Shown here piece after piece: positions 58,398 through 64,000 of a stretch of DNA of 64,000 bases (its first letter is position 1; each line of letters starts with the position of its first letter). The DNA lies in NCBI RefSeq assembly GCF_042477335.2, contig NC_091249.1, positions 50,514,001 through 50,578,000 of the forward strand, written 5' to 3'. A model generated the notes under the pieces. That model saw only the letters and a list, made by a program, of their open reading frames with translations. It made no database searches and had not been told where the DNA came from. Source of the DNA: Ovis canadensis. Taxonomy: Eukaryota; Chordata; Mammalia; Artiodactyla; Bovidae. The position numbers were made by a program, and so were the translations under genes.

Positions 58398-61300
58398 CTA
58401 AGGAAAGAAAAGGGCCACTTGAATGAAAAAGGCTGGACAGGCAAAGCTGAAATCCCTAGCCCTGCGTTGGACAAGGTACTACCCATCCCTGAGATTCAGA
58501 TTCCTCACGTCAAAAGTCATAGTGTATGTGGGAAAATGGGTACAAGTACCCTCAGAGACTAGGCAGGAGCTGAGACCAGCTGAGTAGCTCATTCTTAGTC
58601 CATCACCAACTGATCCCACTTGGGCACAGGGGTCTAGTGTAGCCAGATCTTTCCATTTTTAAGAGAAACCAAAAAAAAAACAAGGACTTTTACTTGAGAC
58701 CTCCCATAATTAAAATGGGAGTTAACCCCTGAAAAACAGTTAACTCTTGAACAGCACAGATGTGAACTGCGTGGGTCCACTTATAATGGGTGTTTTTTAG
58801 GAGGTTTTCAGGACCATGTAGTTGAATCCCTAGATTCTGAGGAACTGCAGACTTGGAGGACCAACTGTAAATTACACACAGGTTAACTCTCAAGTTGTTC
58901 AAGGGTCACCTGCAGTTCATTAAAAATACCATGTGAGCAAACAATATATATTTATGAGTGGGATACGCACCACAGGCTCCTCAGTCTACCCAATTATAAG
59001 CATTCTGTCAAAGGGATCCATTTCCTAGGGTATCTTTCCTCTTTGTTTCCACTCAATCTCAAGAAATAGGCACTAGCCAAGCAGATCAGACCCCAAATGG
59101 TCCAGGGTACCTTCTCCCCAAGGGCCCAAGTGGTTCCTCCTGCCAGGCCTGAACCACTTACCTTATAGTTCTCCCCATGGTTCTCCACCATGTAGCGAAC
59201 ATAGTCAATGAGATCTCGTGACAATGTATTTCCTTTCTTTTCTGGAAGGCTGGCTTCTGCCTGCAGGTCTGGGTTGAAAGAAGCCGAGAGACAGGGAATG
59301 AAGCTTTGCTTCCTGCATACGCTGAGCTGCTCAGTCAATCCCAAGCCACAAGAGTTGCTACACTGGCCAAGTGATGACCTTCCCCTCTTCCTCTCCAAAT
59401 TCAGTGCTAGAACCTTTCTCATTTGCCCCTCAGGTCCCAGGCTCTGCCTATGGCACAAGCATCCATCAGCATGGCAATAAGTCACCTCTCTTTGGGTCTC
59501 AGATGGGTGAAAGGAAGGTACCAAACTAAAAATCTCTACTTAGTGCCAGGTACCAGGGACAGAGATGAAGATACATTGCTGTATCTTCAATGCAGGGCTC
59601 CATTCCAGCTCTAAAATTCTTTGAGAACCTCTTAAAAGTGTTAATATGTGAAATGAAAAGGTGTGAATAAATGAGAACTCAAGCTGTAGGAACTAGGGCC
59701 CAAGGCACCTCACTGTTCCACGTGAGGGGAAAAACCAAACTCTGGAGTCAGTATGGCCTCACTCCTAAAATAGGTGGGCTTCTCTGATGGCTCAGCAGTA
59801 AAGAATCTGCCTGCAATGCAGGAGATACAGGTTCAGTCCCTGGATGGGGAAGATCCCCTGGAGAAGGAAATGGCAACCCACTCCAGTATTATTGCCTGGG
59901 AAAACCTATCCATAGAGGACTTGGAGAGCTACAGTCCAAGGGGTCAGAAGAGTTGGACACGGCTTATTGACTGAACACACACACACACACCACTACTGAG
60001 CTATGATGGTAAATTTTGAGGGTTTTTATTTTTTGCCACAATTAACTTTCTTTTTTTAATGGTAAATTTTGTGGGATTTTTTTTTAACCATAATTTTAAA
60101 ATTTTAATTAAAGAATTAAAAGTAAAACTTAAGATTAGCTTTCACTACACTAAGTACACATGATTTTGTATATACAATCCTGTGCAGTAACTCTTACAAG
60201 AATCACTAAAATAGACTACAGACAGGAATTCATGGAATTCTCTATCAAATGTCTGGTTAGAGGGCTTTCCTGGTGGCTCAGAGGTAAAGAATTGGCCTGC
60301 CAAGGCAGGAGACACGGGTTTTGGGAAGATCTCACATGCAGTGGAGCACGAAGCCCGTGGACACAACTATTGAGCCTGTGCTCTAGAGCCCAGAAGCCAC
60401 AACTACTGAGCCCACGTGCTGCAACTACTGAAGACTGTGCACTTAGAGCCTGCGCTCCACAAGAGAAGCCACCACAATAGAAGCCTGCACATGCTTGCCT
60501 TAACTAGAGAAAGGCCTGAGCAGCAGTGAAGGCACAGCCAAAAATAAATAAATGTCTGGTCATTCAAATTTTTAAACTTTGCAGAATTTACTCTCTTGTT
60601 TTAATATTCAGTCTCTATAGCCTTAAAATACATAAAGTTGATTTATCATTGGAAAGATTCAGTTCAGTCACTCAGTCATGTCTGGTTCTTTGAGACCCCA
60701 TGGACTACAGCATACCAGGCTTCCTTGTCCATCACCAACTCCTGGAACCTACTCAAACTCATGTCCATCGAATCGGTGATGCTATCCAACTATCTCATCC
60801 TCAATGCAAAAATTATATGGTGGAATCTCTAAAAAAAAAAAAAAACTGTTCATCCTTAAACTCATGAGAAGCTGAATTCATGCCTGAGACTTAATGTTTT
60901 CTCCTTTATCCTCTCAGGCACTGGTTACGTTCTCCCTGAACATCTCTGGCCTCCCTTCACACATTGGAACTTGGTCAGTAGACTGAAAATGTCTCGGCCA
61001 GGACACAGTTCTAACTGTGCCAGCTGAGCCCTGGACCAGCTCATTTCCTCCCTCTGAACTTCAGTTTCTCCATCTGTACAAGGAGAACATCTGAGGGTCC
61101 TTTCCAGCCTGTATAGGATGCTGACCTAGAGAAATTGTGGCCCACACCCACCATTAAGCACATAAGGCTTCCGCACAAGCTCCTTAGGCCTCTCCTCTAC
61201 ATCCACTTCCATGGCCTTTACCTGCAGAGAACAGAGACCGTGAGAACAGTAGACAAGAAATATCTTGGATGAGGGAAAATCCCAAAGGCTCCTGCCCATC

Positions 61301-62636
61301 CCAACACAACTGCCTTATCCATAAAGGTCCCTCCACAAGGTCAGGCAAGAATAGATGACCAAAAGAACTAACGCCCTGGATGCTTTTTGGTTCCCAAGAT
61401 GCTCAAGTAAGCAATTTATCTTTCTGTGTCTACCTATAAAATGGGCAGAACATTCCTTGCCTGCCTCACTTCACTGTGTGATTATCAAATGGAGCAATGC
61501 ACATGAAAGCACTTAACACTTCAATGAGGGAGAGAGGTCAGATGCCTTCTCTTATGCAAGGAGCAGGCTGACAGTGCTTGGCTATAGTTTCACATTTATT
61601 CAATAAACAGTAGTTCCCTGTTCCTCTAGCATAAACAGATAATAAGAGATTTGCCTGAAGGCAACAGGACAAACCCAATCAGCAAGCCCATTCATTAACT
61701 ATAGACCACTAGTCACATCCTAAGCACTACCGAGTGAGGCTTAGTACTGAATGGAACACAGAGCTCTTGTTCCCAAGCAGATTCTGTTGGGGGAAAGAGG
61801 CACAAACAATAAACAGATAAATATATCACATGACATGCCATCAAGTATTTACAAGTGCCAATGAATTAAAGTAGAAAAGAAGTTACTGAGCCAAACGGGG
61901 TGCTATTTTTGAAAGTGGTCCAGAAAAAGAACTATTCCGGAGAAACTAGCCTAAGGGAAGCCTCAGACCAAGGACGATTGAATAACTGAGGAAAGGTGTG
62001 AGGAACAGTAAGGATTCCAAACTCCTTATTAGGAAAGTTAAGGGCAGGAAAAGATAAATTCTGGAAAACTGAGATGCCAAGGGATCCAGTTTAATTTCAA
62101 AAGGAAAAAGTGAGTGCCGAAGGAAAACGGAAGCTCCAACCCAGGTCCAATGTGTGCTAGGGAGGCAGTATGAGGGAGATATTAAAGGTAATCTCAACGC
62201 AGTCAGGCTGGCCAAGTTGGCTGTGGGGAAGTCGCAAACCCAAGAAGGCCGTGAGGGAGGTAATAGACAGGATTAAGCCAGCTAAGGATGGTGTGGCGGC
62301 GGAGGGCAAGGCCGGGATCACGTCAGTACCTTTCTCTTAAGAAGGGGCACTGCCCTGTTGGGGTCCATAGCCAAACCCATCTCGGCCAGGTTCTGCCGCA
62401 CCGATTTGGTCTGGTCCCAGGCATGTCGGATGTGTGAGCTACGGGGAAAAAAGAGGGTGATCGCGGGACTGTAATCTTGCTACACGTCCTGGCCGAGGTC
62501 TCCTGCCTTCTAAACCCCGGTCTCCTCACCATTCGATCCGCGGCGCTGCCTTCCGTCGAGCATTCCGGTTCAGACGCTTCCGGTTAACATTATAACCGAA
62601 CTTCTGCCTCCGAGTCTTTCCCTTGGCTTTGGGCAT
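58254..62636 (-). CDS. NOP16: Nucleolar protein 16, five coding exons
   Basis: Exons in transcription order: 62636-62530, 62438-62330, 61221-61152, 59268-59162, 58397-58254. They total 537 nt and 178 aa, the length I know for human NOP16, and all introns are GT-AG. NOP16 is a nucleolar factor of 60S ribosomal subunit assembly (yeast Nop16 family) and a reported MYC target. The N-terminus is strongly basic (MPKAKGKTRRQKFGYNVNRK, then RNARRKAAPR), fitting nucleolar localisation. The middle has MEVDVEERPKELVRKPYVLN. The C-terminal region has LSRDLIDYVRYMVENHGENY and DTPKQIRNKINVYKRFYP, ending KMEVE. The start is the first ATG, in the exon with the family N-terminus. It shares a promoter with HIGD2A and converges with ARL10. 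Confidence 0.97.
58737..58912. mobile_element. Short DNA transposon with terminal inverted repeats
   Basis: A 176-bp element in NOP16 intron 4. The left end is CAGTTAACTCTTGAACAGCA; the right end, reverse-complemented, is CAGGTGACCCTTGAACAAC. The internal TGAACTGCGTGGGTCCACTT is known from ancient mammalian Tc1/mariner-type MITEs. The family name is uncertain. Confidence 0.7.
59162..59268 (-). CDS. NOP16: NOP16 coding exon 4
   Basis: 107 nt after AACCCAG. Encodes DLQAEASLPEKKGNTLSRDL through GENYK. Donor GTAAGT. Confidence 0.96.
59775..59985 (+). mobile_element. Bov-tA SINE in NOP16 intron 3
   Basis: GGGCTTCTCTGATGGCTCAG, GAAGATCCCCTGGAGAAGGA and the tail GAAGAGTTGGACACGGCTTA, then (AC)n. 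Confidence 0.9.
60258..60549 (+). mobile_element. CHR-2 SINE in NOP16 intron 3
   Basis: GGGCTTTCCTGGTGGCTCAG, CAACTACTGAGCCCACGTGC and CAGCCAAAAATAAATAAATG. The 11-bp duplication AAATGTCTGGT lies at 60,247-60,257 and 60,550-60,560. Confidence 0.9.
60657..60803 (-). mobile_element. BovB 3' end fragment in NOP16 intron 3
   Basis: The reversed tail GTTCAGTCACTCAGTCATGT, CCTTGTCCATCACCAACTCC and CTATCTCATCCTC, then the element stops. Confidence 0.85.
61152..61221 (-). CDS. NOP16: NOP16 coding exon 3
   Basis: 70 nt after CTCTGCAG. Encodes VKAMEVDVEERPKELVRKPY and VLN, then G before the donor GTGGGT. Confidence 0.95.
62330..62438 (-). CDS. NOP16: NOP16 coding exon 2
   Basis: 109 nt after a CCCCGTAG acceptor. 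Its first base completes Cys36. It encodes SHIRHAWDQTKSVRQNLAEM and ends LLKRK before GTACTG. Confidence 0.96.
62530..62636 (-). CDS. NOP16: NOP16 coding exon 1
   Basis: 107 nt, 35 codons plus TG. The basic N-terminus up to RIE. Donor GTGAGG on the minus strand. Confidence 0.96.
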
Positions 62637-62724
62637 TGCACTGACCACAGCACCGGGTACTAACTAGACTCTGCTTCTCACTCCAACTACCGCGTGTAGC
62701 TACTCCTTCCGGAGTAGCTCTACT

Positions 62725-62739
62725 CACGTGGAGCACGTG
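62725..62739. promoter_or_regulatory. Paired CACGTG E-boxes
   Basis: CACGTG at 62,725-62,730 and again at 62,734-62,739, nine bases apart start to start. This is the core bound by MYC/MAX and USF. NOP16 is a reported MYC target, which fits. Confidence 0.75.
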
Positions 62740-62792
62740 ATTTTGCAGGCTTTCGGGAAATGCAGTCTTCTTCTCAGCGACACAGGCTGGTT

Positions 62793-62812
62793 ACTATAAC
62801 TCCCAGAATGCC
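62793..62812 (+). promoter_or_regulatory. ZNF143/THAP11-type site
   Basis: ACTATAACTCCCAGAATGCC closely resembles the consensus ACTACAATTCCCAGAATGC. A weaker opposite-strand copy (GGGAAATGCAGTC) lies at about 62,756-62,768. Confidence 0.7.
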
Positions 62813-62930
62813 ATGAGCGAACGCGCCTGCGTAAAACGTTCAGCAAGCCCCTTTTCCCTGCCCCCCTTTAATGACCTCATCAGGAGGCGGGGCTTAGCGT
62901 CCGAATTTTCGCCTACTGCTGTTGCTTAAC

Positions 62931-63084
62931 ATGGAGACTCCTGGCCGTGTCACTCCGGAGGCGCCCTTTGAGCCATCGCAGCCCCCAGTCATTGAAGGCT
63001 TTAGCCCCAGTGTATACAGCACTTCGGAAGGCTTCAAGGAAAAGTTTATTCGCAAGACCCGCGAGAACCCATTGGTACCCATAG
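62931..63084 (+). CDS. HIGD2A: HIGD2A coding exon 1
   Basis: 51 codons plus one base, ending GTACCCATAG before GTAAGC. Confidence 0.96.
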
Positions 63085-63621
63085 GTAAGCGAGTGGGAGC
63101 TGTAGGAACTGTAGACCAAGAGGGTAGTGATGTAGAGGGAATGAAATAGGGGAGGATCGGGACCCCAGCGGGGTGCCCGGAGTGGGAAGGGGCCGGGCGG
63201 TGAGGGGTGAACGTGATTGGAGTAGGAGCTGGACTGGACTGGGGGCGCTGGGACGCGGCGGACTCTGACTCCGAGGACCCCTCCCTGCCCCCACCTTCCT
63301 TCTGCCCACCCCTCCCACCTCGGCCCCAACCCACAGCGCGCTCTCCTTAGCTCCTGTTTAAGGATATCTTGACCCCGGAGAGGGAAGACGAAAGAGGGGA
63401 GGGGCCCTCTAGAGCCGGACCTGCCACTTTCCACCTGCTTTGTCGCCTCTTCAGGCTGCCTGGGCACTGCGGCCGCCCTTACCTATGGCCTCTACTGCTT
63501 CCACCGGGGACAGAGCCAGCGCTCCCAGCTCATGATGCGTACCCGGATCGCTGCCCAGGGCTTCACGATCGTAGCCATCTTGGTGGGTCTGGCTGCATCC
63601 ACTCTGAAATCTCGACCTTGA
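62931..63621 (+). CDS. HIGD2A: HIG1 hypoxia-inducible domain family member 2A, two coding exons
   Basis: The join 62931-63084, 63455-63621 gives 321 nt and 106 aa, the length I know for human HIGD2A. GT-AG intron of 370 bp. The protein sits in the mitochondrial inner membrane and helps cytochrome c oxidase and respirasome assembly (Rcf1 family). The N-terminal about 45 residues are soluble (PVIEGFSPSVYSTSEGFKEK, then FIRKTRENP). Two helices follow at about 52-67 and 84-102, separated by a polar loop HRGQSQRSQL. The family R80-x-R82-x3-Q86 pattern is intact (RTRIAAQ). The start is the ATG at 62,931 (context AACATGG); a TTG three codons upstream is in frame but is not a credible start. The AATAAA lies at 63,856. 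Confidence 0.97.
63455..63621 (+). CDS. HIGD2A: HIGD2A coding exon 2
   Basis: 167 nt after GTCGCCTCTTCAG. Completes Gly52, encodes both membrane helices and ends LKSRP and TGA. Confidence 0.96.
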
Positions 63622-63855
63622 GCCGGTGGCCTCACCTTGAAAGCTTCACGGAGATGGTGTATACAGCGTTTCGGAACCACCGGTCCTACCACTGAAATAA
63701 CTCCCTCATTTCCCCTAACAAGCCCTGTATCAGTGCAGGTGGAAGTGGCCAATTGTGTAAACGACAGATTTTTTTTTTTCCCGCGGAATCTCAGGTTCTG
63801 TTCAGTTTGCGTGTTGCCTACTTCTGTTTGTGCTGCACCTTGGCCACTTCTATCT

Positions 63856-63861
63856 AATAAA
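63856..63861 (+). other. HIGD2A: HIGD2A polyadenylation signal
   Basis: AATAAA in TATCTAATAAACTTTG, 235 bp after the stop. A TGTTTGTGCTGC stretch precedes it. Cleavage is expected near 63,875-63,885. Confidence 0.85.
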
Positions 63862-64000
63862 CTTTGATTCACTTGTAGTTTAGTGAATTCATTCCCAGTC
63901 CCACCGCCATGGTTTTTGGTCTTTAGTTTTAGGAGAAAACAGACTAAAGACTGCAGGGTCTTATCGAGTAGTCTACTGATTCTCAAACTTTCCTGACAAC

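Larger units (their letters stand above)
62637..62930. promoter_or_regulatory. Bidirectional promoter NOP16/HIGD2A
   Basis: 294 bp separate the NOP16 ATG (minus, 62,636) and HIGD2A ATG (plus, 62,931). The interval has no TATA box. It has a GC box (GGAGGCGGGGC, 62,883-62,893), two CACGTG E-boxes, an ETS-like CCGGAAG on the minus strand at 62,705-62,711 centred in the palindrome AGCTACTCC-TTCC-GGAGTAGCT (62,698-62,719), and ZNF143-type sites. Confidence 0.85.

Noticed and set aside
63492-63986. A 164-codon minus-strand frame overlapping HIGD2A exon 2
   Set aside because: Antisense shadow of a coding exon plus 3' UTR. I found no splice or family support for the neighbouring gene CLTB within the window.

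Overview
This window is mammalian, from a ruminant, and most probably a bovid such as cattle, bison, sheep or goat. The evidence is its dense load of BovB (RTE) retrotransposons, Bov-tA/Bov-A2 SINEs, cetartiodactyl CHR SINEs and a ruminant-type L1. The genes have GT-AG introns, CpG-rich promoters and AATAAA polyadenylation signals. There is no sign of bacterial or plasmid DNA, CRISPR arrays or operons.

Positions 1-46,000 are gene-poor and made almost entirely of repeats. From left to right they hold a class I endogenous retrovirus fragment on the minus strand (1-2.34 kb) and a perfect 84-bp inverted repeat (3.53-3.71 kb). A young 5'-truncated L1 lies at 10.0-11.7 kb, several BovB copies between 12 and 26 kb, and an intact-ORF retrocopy of SMIM8 inserted into a MER5A element at 23.2-23.9 kb. 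A broken ARL14EP-like retrocopy lies at 26.6-26.8 kb, followed by an MLT1A LTR (29 kb) and a probable solo LTR (31.6-32.2 kb). A second, heavily decayed endogenous retrovirus on the plus strand is riddled with SINEs (33.6-38.9 kb). An imperfect long inverted repeat lies at 40.6-40.9 kb, and a long BovB sits inside another MLT1A at 41.5-44.2 kb.

Positions 46,600-64,000 are a compact genic block with the gene order ARL10 (+), NOP16 (-), HIGD2A (+), which I know from human 5q35.2. All three coding sequences can be assembled exon by exon with intact frames: ARL10 has 4 coding exons and 244 aa, NOP16 has 5 exons and 178 aa, HIGD2A has 2 exons and 106 aa. ARL10 intron 2 carries the miR-1271 hairpin at the 3' end of an L2 element, plus a third long inverted repeat. 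ARL10 and NOP16 converge. NOP16 and HIGD2A are divergent, with start codons 294 bp apart, and share a bidirectional promoter with two close CACGTG E-boxes and ZNF143-type sites.

The genes do not form one pathway. ARL10 is an atypical membrane-anchored ARF-like GTPase, NOP16 is a nucleolar 60S-assembly factor, and HIGD2A is a mitochondrial cytochrome-oxidase/supercomplex assembly factor. I found no wholly new multi-gene system. The most unusual signals are the three long inverted repeats, the intact SMIM8 retrogene, the twin-primed BovB, and a flank-L1 fusion reading frame.
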